From: Kitasatospora gansuensis | Lineage (GTDB): Bacteria; Actinomycetota; Actinomycetes; Streptomycetales; Streptomycetaceae | NCBI RefSeq assembly: GCF_014203705.1 | Contig: NZ_JACHJR010000001.1 | Coordinates: 1,488,001 to 1,552,000, forward strand | DNA length: 64,000 nt | Direction of reading: 5' to 3' | In this document: positions 17,214-29,146 of the stretch, piece by piece | Numbering within the stretch: position 1 is the stretch's first letter | How the letters are laid out: each line of letters begins with the position of its first letter | Program-made: the position numbers and the translations under genes | The notes under the pieces: model-generated | Told to the model about the DNA's origin: nothing | What the model saw: the letters and a program-made list of their open reading frames with translations, nothing else | The model's database searches: none

Positions 17214-18515
17214 GTGGTCGCGGATGCCATACCGGTACGGGTACAGCGACAGGGCGGCCTGTGGACGCTCGTCGCGCCGCCCGACACGCTGTCCCGGCCG
17301 GTGGTCCGGGGGAACCGGGTGTTCGTCCTGGTGGACGGGCGTCCGATCGCCCTCGACCGGGCCGACGGCACGGTGGTCTGGCAGAGCCCGCACCGGGTCA
17401 TCGGCGAGCAGGAGTGCTGGGCGGCCGGGCTGACGGCGACCGGCGGCCATCTGGTGGCGCCGACCGCGCAGACCGACCGGTTCGGCTCCGAGCCGGCCAA
17501 GCTGAGCGTACTGGAGGCCGAATCCGGTTCGCTGCTCTGGGAGTTCGACGCAGGCGAGCTGGCCGAGTACCGCACCGACCGGGAGACGCTGGTGGTCTGG
17601 CACGGCCGGGCGGGCGGCTCACCCAGGCGGCTGACCGGCTTCGACCTCACCACCGGCGACCGGCTCTGGGAGCACGCCTTCGAGTCGGTCGGGACCCTGC
17701 AGCTGGTGGCCGGCCGGGCGATCGCCTCGGTCCGGGACGACCGGGGCCACGCCGTCACGGCCTTCGACGCCCGTACCGGGGCCGAGCTATGGCGCCGGAC
17801 CGAGCCCAGCGGCATCCTCTGCGTGCCGAACAACGGCACCCCAGCCGGACCGCCGCTGGTCTTCGTCTGGGGCTGGACCGACGCCCGGCTGATCTCGCTG
17901 TCCGTGGCCGACGGCAGCACGGTCGGCGACTTCTCGGTCCGCCACAAGGACCAGCAGTACAACCCGCTGATCATCGACGGCGGCCGCACCGTCTGGGTGG
18001 CCGCCGGGTCCCGGGTCGGCGCCGTGCACAGCTTCCGTCCTGGCACCCCGGCCAAGGAGCCGTCGCACACCTTCCACGCGGTGCGGCACCCGCTGTCGTT
18101 CGCCGACATCCCGATCGCTCCGGCGGACGGCTGGCTCTACGCGATCGACGACGGTGACCGCCTGCTCGCCACCCCGATCGGCCCCGGCGGCAGGCACCTG
18201 ATGACCCCGCTCCACTGGCCGGAGTCCGTGCCCCGGCACGACCGCCGGATGGACTCCCTCGACGGGCTCACCGCCGGACGGCACCACGTGTACGCCCTGA
18301 CCCGGGTCACCCGCGAGGCGCAGGAGTCCGCCGGATTCCTGCTGGACGACCAGCTGATCGCCCTCCGGCACGGCACCGTGCTCTGGCGGCGGCCCCGGGC
18401 GACCGTGATCCGCCCGGTGCCGACCGGCGACCAGGTGCTGCTGGTCGAGGGCGACGCCGAACAGGACCGGCTGCTGCTGGTCGACGGCGACACCGGAGCC
18501 GCCGCGGAGGGGTGA
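17214..18515 (+). CDS. PQQ-like beta-propeller repeat protein (copy 2)
   Basis: 433 aa from GTG 17214, five bases after GAGGAGG. The frame is open back to 17103, but that extension overlaps the duplicated 3' flank of copy 1. Clear paralogue of the preceding protein over its whole length: FVLVDGRPIALDRADGTVVWQSPHR, LEAESGSLLWEFDAGE, FDLTTGDRLWEHAFE, GWLYAID.....LLATPIGPGGRHL. The two genes also share the last ~30 bases and their 3' flank, so they arose by tandem duplication. Function is unknown. It is followed by a PadR regulator and an acyl-CoA dehydrogenase that may share control. Confidence 0.8.
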   Translation: MVADAIPVRVQRQGGLWTLVAPPDTLSRPVVRGNRVFVLVDGRPIALDRADGTVVWQSPHRVIGEQECWAAGLTATGGHLVAPTAQTDRFGSEPAKLSVLEAESGSLLWEFDAGELAEYRTDRETLVVWHGRAGGSPRRLTGFDLTTGDRLWEHAFESVGTLQLVAGRAIASVRDDRGHAVTAFDARTGAELWRRTEPSGILCVPNNGTPAGPPLVFVWGWTDARLISLSVADGSTVGDFSVRHKDQQYNPLIIDGGRTVWVAAGSRVGAVHSFRPGTPAKEPSHTFHAVRHPLSFADIPIAPADGWLYAIDDGDRLLATPIGPGGRHLMTPLHWPESVPRHDRRMDSLDGLTAGRHHVYALTRVTREAQESAGFLLDDQLIALRHGTVLWRRPRATVIRPVPTGDQVLLVEGDAEQDRLLLVDGDTGAAAEG

Positions 18516-18546
18516 TCCGCGTCTCAACCCGGCGAGGCGCCGTTGC

Positions 18547-18566
18547 CTATGAAACTCGTTGCATAG
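18547..18566. promoter_or_regulatory. Probable PadR operator
   Basis: CTATGAAACTCGTTGCATAG is an imperfect 20-bp palindrome (16 of 20 positions symmetric: CTATG-AAC--GTT-CATAG). It abuts the RBS of the padR-type gene. PadR proteins bind ATG(T/A)...CAT-type dyads and repress their own genes, so this is the natural autoregulatory site. Binding would block translation-proximal transcription of the PadR/acyl-CoA dehydrogenase pair. Confidence 0.65.
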
Positions 18567-18579
18567 GAGGATGGCGGAC

Positions 18580-19122
18580 ATGGCACTGGAGCACGCGATC
18601 CTCGTCTCACTTCTGGAGCAGCCCGGCTCCGGGTACGAGCTGGCGCGGCGGTTCGACCGTTCGATCGGACGGTTCTGGACCGCCACCCACCAGCAGATCT
18701 ACCGGGTGCTGCGGCGGATGGAGGCGGACGGCTGGATCGCCGCCGAGGAGGTCGTCCAGGACGGCCGGCCGGACAAGAAGGTGTACGCGGTGGCTCGGGA
18801 CGGGCGCTCCGTGCTCTCCGACTGGCTGCGCGAACCGGTCGAGCCGGAGACCGTCCGGCACGAACTGGCCGTCAAGATCCGGGCCGCCGCCTTCGACGAC
18901 CCCGCCGCCCTGATCTCCGAGGTGACCCGCCACCGGGAGAGCCACGCCGCCCTGCTGGAGCGCTACCGCACCGGCGAGCAACGCGACTTCCCGCCCGGCG
19001 CCGCGCTCGACCCGCAGCAGCAGCTCCAGCACGTGGTGCTGCGCGGCGGCATCGAGTACGAGCGGATGACCATCGCCTGGCTCGACGACGTGCTCACCAC
19101 CCTGCACCGCCTCTCCGACTGA
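18580..19122 (+). CDS. PadR-family transcriptional regulator
   Basis: 180 aa from ATG 18580, nine bases after AGGAGG; the ATG at 18571 touches the RBS and is too close. The N-terminal winged helix is textbook PadR: MALEHAILVSLLEQPGSGYE, then LARRF...ATHQQIYRVLRRMEADGWI (residues 1-56), with the wing DGRPDKKVYAV. The C-terminal half is the helical Vir/PadR_2-type dimerisation domain. It lies 25 bases before the acyl-CoA dehydrogenase gene, probably in one transcript. It should sense a small aromatic or acyl ligand, identity unknown. Confidence 0.9.
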   Translation: MALEHAILVSLLEQPGSGYELARRFDRSIGRFWTATHQQIYRVLRRMEADGWIAAEEVVQDGRPDKKVYAVARDGRSVLSDWLREPVEPETVRHELAVKIRAAAFDDPAALISEVTRHRESHAALLERYRTGEQRDFPPGAALDPQQQLQHVVLRGGIEYERMTIAWLDDVLTTLHRLSD

Positions 19123-19147
19123 CCCTCACCACCCCCAGGGAAACCAC

Positions 19148-20848
19148 ATGCTCTTCAACCCGAGCACCTATGACCCGAAGCAGTTCGACGACACCACCCG
19201 CCGGCTGCTCCGCGCCACCGTGGACTGGTTCGAGTCGCGCGGCAAGAAGGCGCTGATCGACACCTACATCGACCGCGCCTGGTACGGGGACTTCCTCGAA
19301 TTCGCCGCCAAGGAGGGCCTGTTCGCGGAGTTCCTGACGCCGTCCGCCGCCGACGGCGACAAGCGCTGGGACACCGCGCGGATCGCCGAGCTGAACGAGA
19401 TCCTGGGCTTCTACGGCCTCGGCTACTGGTACACCTGGCAGGTCACCATCCTGGGCCTCGGCCCGGTCTGGCAGAGCGAGAACGAGGCCGTCCGGGCCCG
19501 GGCCGCGAAGCTGCTGAGCGAGGGTCACGTGATGGCCTTCGGGCTGTCCGAGCGCAGCCACGGCGCGGACATCTACTCCACCGACATGATCCTCACCCCC
19601 ACCGCCGACGGCGGCTTCACCGCGACCGGCCCGAAGTACTACATCGGCAACGGCAACGTGGCCGGTCTGGTCTCGGTCTTCGGCCGCCGCTCGGACGTCG
19701 AGGGCCCGGAGGGCTACGTCTTCTTCGCGGTGGACAGCCGCCACGAGGCGTACCACCTGGTCAAGAACGTGGTGAACGCGCAGATGTACGTCAGCGAGTT
19801 CCGGCTCGAGGAGTACCCCGTCCGGGCCGAGGACGTGCTGCACACCGGCAAGGCCGCCTTCGACGCCGCGCTGAACACCGTGAACGTCGGCAAGTTCAAC
19901 CTCTGCACGGCATCCATTGGTATCTGCGAGCACGCGATGTACGAGGCCGTCACGCACGCCCACAACCGGGTGCTGTACGGCCGCAAGGTGACCGACTTCC
20001 CGCACGTGCGGCGGGAGTTGACCGACGCGTACACCCGCCTGGTGGCGATGAAGCTGTTCAGCGACCGAGCCGTGGACTACTTCCGCAGCGCCTCCCCGGA
20101 GGACCGCCGCTACCTGCTCTTCAACCCGATGACCAAGATGAAGGTCACCACCGAGGGCGAGAAGGTCATCGACCTGATGTGGGACGTCATCGCGGCCAAG
20201 GGCTTCGAGGCGGACACCTACTTCGACAAGGCCGCCAAGGACATCCGGGGCCTGCCGAAGCTGGAGGGCACGGTGCACGTCAACCTGGCCCTGATCCTCA
20301 AGTTCATGGCCAACTACCTGTTCGCGCCCACCGATTACCCGCCGGTGCCGACCCGGCTCGACCCGGCGGACGACGAGTTCCTGTTCCGGCAGGGCCCGGC
20401 CCGGGGCCTCGGCGCGATCCGCTTCCACGACTGGCGGACCGCGTACGACGCGCACGCGCACCTGCCGAACGTGGCCCGGTTCCGCGAGCAGGCCGACGGC
20501 CTGTGCGCGCTGCTGCTGGAGCACGCGCCGACCGCCGAGCAGCAGCAGGACCTGGACTTCCTGCTGGAGATCGGCCAGCTGTTCGCGCTGGTGGTCTACG
20601 GCCACCTGGTGCTGGAGCAGGCCGAGTTGACCGGCACCGAGCCGGATCTGCTGGACGGCATCTTCGACTTCCTGGTCCGGGACTTCTCCGCGCACGCCAC
20701 CGAGCTGCACGGCAAGACCTCCACCAGCGAGCCGCAGGCCGCCTGGGCGCTCTCCCAGGTCCGCCGCCCGGTGGCGGACGCCGAGCGCACCGCGAAGCTG
20801 TGGGCCCGGGTCGAGGCGCTGTCCGGCGCGTACGAGATGCGGCCGTAA
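19148..20848 (+). CDS. Acyl-CoA dehydrogenase family protein (long form)
   Basis: 566 aa from ATG 19148. It is an FAD-dependent acyl-CoA dehydrogenase of the longer type, with N-terminal helices, a central beta domain (FGLSERSHGADIYSTD, then PKYYIGNGN, the flavin-binding lines) and a long C-terminal helical part. It lacks the TYEGT catalytic-Glu signature of the short enzymes, so the base must lie elsewhere, and the substrate is not apparent. Cotranscription with the PadR gene 25 bases upstream suggests an inducible pathway. A strong hairpin follows. Confidence 0.8.
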   Translation: MLFNPSTYDPKQFDDTTRRLLRATVDWFESRGKKALIDTYIDRAWYGDFLEFAAKEGLFAEFLTPSAADGDKRWDTARIAELNEILGFYGLGYWYTWQVTILGLGPVWQSENEAVRARAAKLLSEGHVMAFGLSERSHGADIYSTDMILTPTADGGFTATGPKYYIGNGNVAGLVSVFGRRSDVEGPEGYVFFAVDSRHEAYHLVKNVVNAQMYVSEFRLEEYPVRAEDVLHTGKAAFDAALNTVNVGKFNLCTASIGICEHAMYEAVTHAHNRVLYGRKVTDFPHVRRELTDAYTRLVAMKLFSDRAVDYFRSASPEDRRYLLFNPMTKMKVTTEGEKVIDLMWDVIAAKGFEADTYFDKAAKDIRGLPKLEGTVHVNLALILKFMANYLFAPTDYPPVPTRLDPADDEFLFRQGPARGLGAIRFHDWRTAYDAHAHLPNVARFREQADGLCALLLEHAPTAEQQQDLDFLLEIGQLFALVVYGHLVLEQAELTGTEPDLLDGIFDFLVRDFSAHATELHGKTSTSEPQAAWALSQVRRPVADAERTAKLWARVEALSGAYEMRP

Positions 20849-20862
20849 GTCCGTCCGCATGA

Positions 20863-20899
20863 CAGTGCCGGGCCCCTGGGCAGCAGGAGCCCGGCACTG
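20863..20899. terminator. Bidirectional terminator between acyl-CoA dehydrogenase and M28 peptidase genes
   Basis: Perfect 11-bp stem: CAGTGCCGGGC at 20863-20873, 15-nt loop, GCCCGGCACTG at 20889-20899. It sits between two convergent genes. Confidence 0.7.
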
Positions 20900-20911
20900 A
20901 CGTTCCGTCGG

Positions 20912-24309
<3,398 letters not shown>

Positions 24310-24324
24310 CCCGTACAGTCCGAA

Positions 24325-24351
24325 GCCCGGCCAGGGAATCCCTGGCCGGGC
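24325..24351. terminator. Terminator palindrome after the multicopper oxidase
   Basis: The arms GCCCGGCCAGGGA (24325-24337) and TCCCTGGCCGGGC (24339-24351) are perfectly complementary around one base. It lies between the oxidase stop and the convergent small-peptide gene, so it can serve both. Confidence 0.7.
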
Positions 24352-24374
24352 GGAAATTCGACTTCCAGAAGGTC

Positions 24375-24512
24375 TCAGTGGCGCGGCGCCGCTGGTTCCT
24401 CCTCGTCGTCGGGCTCGTCGTCGGACTTCTTCTTCGGGCACGGCGGCTGACCCGGGCCTCCGCAGGGGCTGCCGCCCTTGCCGGCCTGCCGGGGTTCGAT
24501 GTTCGCTGCCAT
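24375..24512 (-). CDS. Small Cys/Pro- and Asp/Glu-rich peptide of unknown function
   Basis: 45 aa from ATG 24512. It reads MAANIEPRQAGKGG, then SPCGGPGQPPCPKKK and an acidic tail DDEPDDEEE ending PAAPRH. Two Cys lie eight residues apart in a Gly/Pro segment. A GGAAGCGAG sequence upstream can act as RBS, and the terminator at 24325-24351 lies just downstream. It follows the histidine kinase gene by 112 bases on the same strand. It could be a signalling or precursor peptide or just a small accessory protein. No family is recognised. Confidence 0.45.
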   Translation of the reverse strand: MAANIEPRQAGKGGSPCGGPGQPPCPKKKSDDEPDDEEEPAAPRH

Positions 24513-24624
24513 CTGGTGTCTCGCTTCCGCTCTGCGGGGCTTTTCCACCACTGTCCCCCCGGCCGGGTCCCGCCCACATGAGCTCCTGGTCCCCACTGCG
24601 CCCAGGACATTCGCCCCGGAACGG

Positions 24625-26640
24625 TCAGCCGTGCACCCGGGGGAAGACCGCCCGGACCACCGCACCGTCCGCGTCGTTCGCCGCGGTGAACGACCCGCCC
24701 AACTCCTCGGCCCGCTCCGCCATCGACCGCAGCCCCACCCCGGCTCCCCCGTTGTGCGCCGGGAACCCCGCCCCGTCGTCGGTCGCCTCGACCGTCACCT
24801 CGTCGGCCCCCACCCGCAGCACCAGCCGGGCGGCCGCCGCCCCCGAGTGCCGCACCACGTTGTTGAGCGCCTCGCCGCTGATCCGGTAGATCGCCACCTC
24901 CACCGCGGCCGGCAGGGTCGGCAGCGGGTCGGGGTCCAGGTCCAGGGTCACCCGGAGGGAGCGGTTGCCCATCCCGTCCGCCAGCCGGCGCAGCGCTCCG
25001 GCCAGCCCCTCGCTGCCGAGCGCGGCGGGGGCCAACCCGTCGGTGATCCGGCGCAGTTCGGTGATCGCCTGCCCGATCCCGGCCGAGGCCGCGGTCAGCG
25101 AGGCGGCCACCTCCGACTCGGCGGCCAGGCCGGTCCTGGCCGCGTCGAGCTGCAGCCGCAGCCCGGACAGGGCGGGGCCGAGCCCGTCGTGCAGGTCGTG
25201 CCGCAGCCGCCGCCGCTCCTCCTCGCGGGCCAGCACGATCTTCTTCCGGCTGGCCTGCAGGTCCTCGTACAGCCGGAGCGAGGCGATCGCGGGCGAGGCC
25301 TGGTCGGCGAGCAGCCGGAGCACCTCGCGGTCCTGCCGGTCCAGCTCGCGCTGCCCGGAGCGCGGCGGCACGGACAGCTCGCCGATCACGGCGCCCTCGT
25401 AGCTGAGCGGGAAGCTCTCGGCGGGCAGTTCGGCCTCGCCGAGCCGGGCCAGCTCGCGCGGCCCGCTCCGGGTCCGGACCCGGACGCTCGCGGCGGGCAG
25501 GCCGAGCGCGATCACCACGGTCTGGCAGAGCAGCGGCGGCGCCTCGGCGGGCCCGACGGCCTGGCTCATCCGCTCGGCGAGCCGGCGCACCACCTGGTAC
25601 GGGTGCGCCCGCTCGCCGTAGTAGTACCGGTCCACGGCCCGCACCACGAACCGGGCGGCGGGCCGCAGCAGCGCACCGAGCACCGCCGCCACCAGCACCA
25701 GCCACCAGCGCAGGCCCGGCTCGGTGCCGGGAATCAGACGATGGCTCAGGTAGGTGGTGGCCAGCATGCCGATGAACAGCAGGGTGCAGAACGCGTAGCC
25801 GGCCAGGTAGCGCCGGGCGGCCCGGTCCAGCGAGAGCGAGCGGTCCCGGCGGAAGGTCGCGATCGGAACCAGCATCCAGGCGGCCTCGCCCGCGACCACC
25901 ACCGCGTACGGCAGCCAGTCCGGGTAGTCACCGAGGTAGTGCGGGACGGTGACCAGCACGGCCCAGACCAGGTAGGCCGCGACCAGCACGGTCAGGTGCG
26001 GGTGCGGCCCGGGCGAGCGCCACCAGCGGATCAGCGCGACGGTGAGGGTCAGGGCCAGGCTGGCGGTGAAGATGTCGAAGGAGTACGGGGAGAGCCAGCC
26101 GTCCAGCCACTTGTAGAGCGCGGTGCCGTTGAGTGGGTTCGACAGGGTGTACCACTCGGTGACCCGGGCGGTGTTGGCGAACGCCAGGACCGTGCTCCAC
26201 GCCGCGACCAGCACGGTGATGCACCGCCAGATCCCGCCGGGCAGCCGGACGTCGGGGAGCCAGAGCGGGAAGCCGATCACCATGAAGGCGTTGGCGATGT
26301 CGGCGGCCAGCACCAGCACCACGATCAGCTTCATCGCGCCGGGCCCCGCCCCGGCCAGCGCCGCGGCCAGCAGCACCACCATCCGGAGCGACTGGAGCAC
26401 GCCGGTGACCAGTAGCAGGACGCCCAGCCCCGACCCGCTCCGGTTGATCACCAGGACCAGGCCGGAGAGGGTGAAGGTCAGGCCGAGCGCGACCCAGACC
26501 CCGTCGAAGAAGTAGTAGTCGCTGATGCCTTCGAGCCCCCGGTTGGCGAGAGCGAGTACCACCCAGACCAGGGTGCAGAGCAGTGCCAGGGCGGCAGCCG
26601 CGAACGCCCTGGCCGTGGTGGTGCTCTCGTTCTCGCTCAT
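24625..26640 (-). CDS. Membrane sensor histidine kinase, NarL type
   Basis: 671 aa from ATG 26640 (GAGGGAG seven bases upstream). The N-terminal ~310 residues form about nine membrane helices. A GAF-like region spans ~330-450. The dimerisation/phosphoacceptor helix REEERRRLRHDLHDGLGPAL is near residue 480 (H in DLHDG), as in HisKA_3 kinases. The ATPase domain has the N box EALNNVVRHSGA and the G1 box ATDDGAGF, then GVGLRSMAERAEELGG. The kinase autophosphorylates on His and passes phosphate to the response regulator encoded 105 bases upstream on the same strand. The signal is unknown. Confidence 0.92.
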   Translation of the reverse strand: MSENESTTTARAFAAAALALLCTLVWVVLALANRGLEGISDYYFFDGVWVALGLTFTLSGLVLVINRSGSGLGVLLLVTGVLQSLRMVVLLAAALAGAGPGAMKLIVVLVLAADIANAFMVIGFPLWLPDVRLPGGIWRCITVLVAAWSTVLAFANTARVTEWYTLSNPLNGTALYKWLDGWLSPYSFDIFTASLALTLTVALIRWWRSPGPHPHLTVLVAAYLVWAVLVTVPHYLGDYPDWLPYAVVVAGEAAWMLVPIATFRRDRSLSLDRAARRYLAGYAFCTLLFIGMLATTYLSHRLIPGTEPGLRWWLVLVAAVLGALLRPAARFVVRAVDRYYYGERAHPYQVVRRLAERMSQAVGPAEAPPLLCQTVVIALGLPAASVRVRTRSGPRELARLGEAELPAESFPLSYEGAVIGELSVPPRSGQRELDRQDREVLRLLADQASPAIASLRLYEDLQASRKKIVLAREEERRRLRHDLHDGLGPALSGLRLQLDAARTGLAAESEVAASLTAASAGIGQAITELRRITDGLAPAALGSEGLAGALRRLADGMGNRSLRVTLDLDPDPLPTLPAAVEVAIYRISGEALNNVVRHSGAAAARLVLRVGADEVTVEATDDGAGFPAHNGGAGVGLRSMAERAEELGGSFTAANDADGAVVRAVFPRVHG

Positions 26641-26745
26641 CTGCGCACTCCCTCGACCCTGGCTGACTGGGCGGTCCATGCTCGTCGGCCCGCTGTCCCG
26701 ACCGCGACGGGCCACGGTCCCGACCCGGTCCCCGGTCCCGGTTCG

Positions 26746-27417
26746 TCAGTCGCCGCCGAGGCCCATGTCCCTGGCCCGGGCGACCGCCTCGGCGCGGGTG
26801 GCGACGTGCAGCTTCTCGAAGATGTGGGTGACGTGGTTGCGGACCGTCTTCTCGGCCACCACCAGCTCGCGGGCGATCCGGCGGTTGTCCAGCCCCCGGG
26901 CCACCAGGTTGAGCACCTCGGCCTCCCTGGCGGTGAGCGAGGGGAACAGCTGGCCCGCCTCGCGCAGCTTGGTGCCGGCCAGCAGGGTGGTGATCCGGGC
27001 CGCGATCTCGGAGCCGAAGACCGCGCCGCCGGCCGCCACGGTGCGCACCGCGTGCAGCACCTCGTCCCGCCCGGCGCCCTTGACCAGGTAGCCCCGGGCG
27101 CCGGCCTGCAGGGCGGCCAGCAGGCTGCCGTCGTCGTCGGCCATGGTGAGCATCAGCACGGGTGCGGTCGGGGTCTGCTCGGCCAGCCTGCGGGCCGCCT
27201 CCAGGCCGGAGCCGTCGGGCAGCGAGAGGTCGAGCACCACCACGTCCGGCAGGCACGCGGCCACCGCGTCCGGCACGGCCGCGACGGTCTCCGCCTCGCC
27301 GACCACCTCGATCCCGTCGGCGCTCTGCAGGGCGGCCTTCAGCCCCTCCCGGAAGAGCGGGTGGTCATCGACGATCAGTACACGCACCGAACCGGTGTCA
27401 CTCTGCAGCTCATCCAC
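26746..27417 (-). CDS. NarL/LuxR-family response regulator
   Basis: 223 aa from GTG 27417; another GTG at 27387 just before the receiver domain is possible. Receiver domain: VLIVDDHPLFREGL, phosphoacceptor D63 in VVVLDLSLPDGS, conserved T in MLTMAD and K113 in GYLVKG. The C-terminal LuxR-type helix-turn-helix is LTAREAEVLNLVARG, then LDNRRIARELVVAEKTVRNH. It pairs with the kinase gene downstream. It follows the C7-cyclitol operon by 64 bases on the same strand, so partial read-through is possible. Confidence 0.93.
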   Translation of the reverse strand: MDELQSDTGSVRVLIVDDHPLFREGLKAALQSADGIEVVGEAETVAAVPDAVAACLPDVVVLDLSLPDGSGLEAARRLAEQTPTAPVLMLTMADDDGSLLAALQAGARGYLVKGAGRDEVLHAVRTVAAGGAVFGSEIAARITTLLAGTKLREAGQLFPSLTAREAEVLNLVARGLDNRRIARELVVAEKTVRNHVTHIFEKLHVATRAEAVARARDMGLGGD

Positions 27418-27443
27418 CTGGCCGACACTACCAGTGAAGGTTA

Positions 27444-27459
27444 TGTGACTTAGTGTGAC
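27444..27459. promoter_or_regulatory. Direct repeat upstream of the response-regulator gene
   Basis: TGTGAC occurs twice at 27444-27449 and 27454-27459, one helical turn apart, in a locally AT-rich spot 27 bases before the response-regulator start. This suits binding of two LuxR-type monomers, possibly autoregulation. Confidence 0.35.
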
Positions 27460-27481
27460 ATGCTGATGGGTCGTCCGGGCT

Positions 27482-28594
27482 TCAGGGCATGACCAGGACG
27501 GGCTTGACCACCTCACCGGCCGCCGCGGCCGCCGCGGCCCGTTCCACGGCGGCGAACGGGAAGGTCCGCACCAGCCGGTCGACCGGCAGCCGGCCCGCCA
27601 GGTACAGGTCCACCAGCGCGGGCAGGAATCGCCCGGGCCGGCTGGCGCCCTGGTTGACGCCGACGATCCGGGGCACCCGGTCGAGCAGGGCCGGGACGTC
27701 CAGGGCGAGCTGACTACCCGCCGGCGGCGCCCCGACCACCGCGCAGGTGCCGCCGATCGCCAGCGCCCGGACCGCCGCCCCGAGCGCGCCGAGCTGCCCG
27801 CTGGTCTCCAGGGTGTGCTCGGCGCCCCGACCCTTCGTCAGCTCCCGGACCGCCTCGACCGGGTCCTCGGCGCCGGCGTCCACCACGTCGGTGGCGCCCA
27901 GCTCGTGAGCCAGCATCAGCCGGTCGGGCCGGACGTCCACCGCCACCAGCCGGGCGGCCGGGGTGAGCCGGGCCGCCAGCAGGGCCGACAGGCCGACCGC
28001 CCCGGCGCCGAACACCACCACCGTGTCGCCCGGTTCGGGTCGCAGCACGTTCAGCACCGCCCCCGCGCCGGTCTGCACACCGCAGCCGAACGGGGCCAGC
28101 AGCTCGGGCGGCACGCCGTCCGGCACCGCGATCGCGTTGCGCTCGGTGGCCAGCGCCAGGGTGGCGAACGAGGACTGGCCGAAGAAGTGCCCGTGCAGCG
28201 GCGAGCCGTCGGCGCCGCGGAGCGTGGCACTGCCGTCCGCCCGGCTGCCGCCGAACAGGTTCAGCCGGGGCCAGTGCGCGCACCGGATCGGCTCCCCGGT
28301 CCGGCAGTCGCGGCACTCGCCACAGGAGGCGAAGGTGAGCAGCACGGTCTGACCGACCGTCAGCCGGGTCACCGCGCCGCCGACCGCCTCGACCGTCCCG
28401 ACGCCCTCGTGGCCGAGCACGGCGGGCAGCGGGCCCGGGGTGTGCCCGGCCCGGACGCTCAGGTCGGTGTGACAGATCCCGGCGGCGGCGATCCGGACCA
28501 GCACCTCGTCGGGGCGCGGGTCGTCCAGTCGGACCGGCTCCAGGGTGAACGGCTCCCCCTGGCCCCGGACCACGGCGGCGGTGGCGGTCGGCAT
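27482..28594 (-). CDS. Zinc-dependent medium-chain alcohol dehydrogenase
   Basis: 370 aa from ATG 28594. It is an MDR enzyme with catalytic-zinc ligands in GICHTDLS and GHEGVG, structural zinc ligands CGECRDC...RC, and the NAD fold VVVFGAGAVGLSALLAA. It resembles aryl-alcohol (XylB-type) dehydrogenases. It is the last gene of the cyclase/cupin operon, five bases after the VOC gene. In that setting it may oxidise or reduce a hydroxyl of the cyclitol; that is an inference. Confidence 0.9.
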   Translation of the reverse strand: MPTATAAVVRGQGEPFTLEPVRLDDPRPDEVLVRIAAAGICHTDLSVRAGHTPGPLPAVLGHEGVGTVEAVGGAVTRLTVGQTVLLTFASCGECRDCRTGEPIRCAHWPRLNLFGGSRADGSATLRGADGSPLHGHFFGQSSFATLALATERNAIAVPDGVPPELLAPFGCGVQTGAGAVLNVLRPEPGDTVVVFGAGAVGLSALLAARLTPAARLVAVDVRPDRLMLAHELGATDVVDAGAEDPVEAVRELTKGRGAEHTLETSGQLGALGAAVRALAIGGTCAVVGAPPAGSQLALDVPALLDRVPRIVGVNQGASRPGRFLPALVDLYLAGRLPVDRLVRTFPFAAVERAAAAAAAGEVVKPVLVMP

Positions 28595-28599
28595 GGCTC

Positions 28600-29136
28600 T
28601 CAACTCCAGTTCTGCGTCGGCCGGTAGAGCCGGGCCTCGGTCTGCCGCTCGTACGGCAGCCCGGGCGGCAGGTCGATCAGCTCCAGCTGCAGGCCCCACG
28701 GGGCCCGGAAGTACACCCAGCGGTCGCCGTCGATCGGGCCGCCGTCGGCCACCGTCTCCGGCCGGCCGAGCACCTGCACGCCGGGCTGGGCCCGCAGGTA
28801 CGCGGCGGCGGCGTCCACGTCGGTGACCGCGATGGCCAGGTGGTGACCGCCCCAGTCGCTGTTCCTGGGCAGCTCGCGGCGCTGGTCCGGCGAGCTGTAC
28901 TCGAACAGCTCCAGGTTGGTCACCGGACCCAGCCGGAGCATCGCCACGTACGCGGCGGCCCGGTGGTGGACGCCGAGCTGACGGGTCATCCAGTCCCCGT
29001 CCGGATCGTTCACCGGACCGGACCGGTAGAGCAGTTGGGCCCCGATCACCTCGGTGAAGAAGGTGACCGCCTGGTCGAGGTCGGGCACGGTGTACGCGAC
29101 GTGGTGCACGGCGAGGGCACCGGGGATGGCGCTCAT
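28600..29136 (-). CDS. VOC-fold (glyoxalase-like) protein, possible valiolone epimerase
   Basis: 178 aa from ATG 29136. It has two beta-alpha-beta-beta-beta modules: HHVAYTVPDLDQAVTFFTEV near the start, with GAQLLYRSG, and GGHHLAIAVTDVDAAAAYL in the second half, ending LQLELIDLP. The His and Glu positions of a metal-binding VOC enzyme are present (HHV, GGHH, LELI). In the cetoniacytone pathway the VOC protein CetB epimerises 2-epi-5-epi-valiolone made by the cyclase CetA. A VOC gene in the same operon as the cyclase here suggests the same reaction. The alternative is a dioxygenase or isomerase on another intermediate. Confidence 0.75.
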   Translation of the reverse strand: MSAIPGALAVHHVAYTVPDLDQAVTFFTEVIGAQLLYRSGPVNDPDGDWMTRQLGVHHRAAAYVAMLRLGPVTNLELFEYSSPDQRRELPRNSDWGGHHLAIAVTDVDAAAAYLRAQPGVQVLGRPETVADGGPIDGDRWVYFRAPWGLQLELIDLPPGLPYERQTEARLYRPTQNWS

Positions 29137-29146
29137 GATTCGATCC

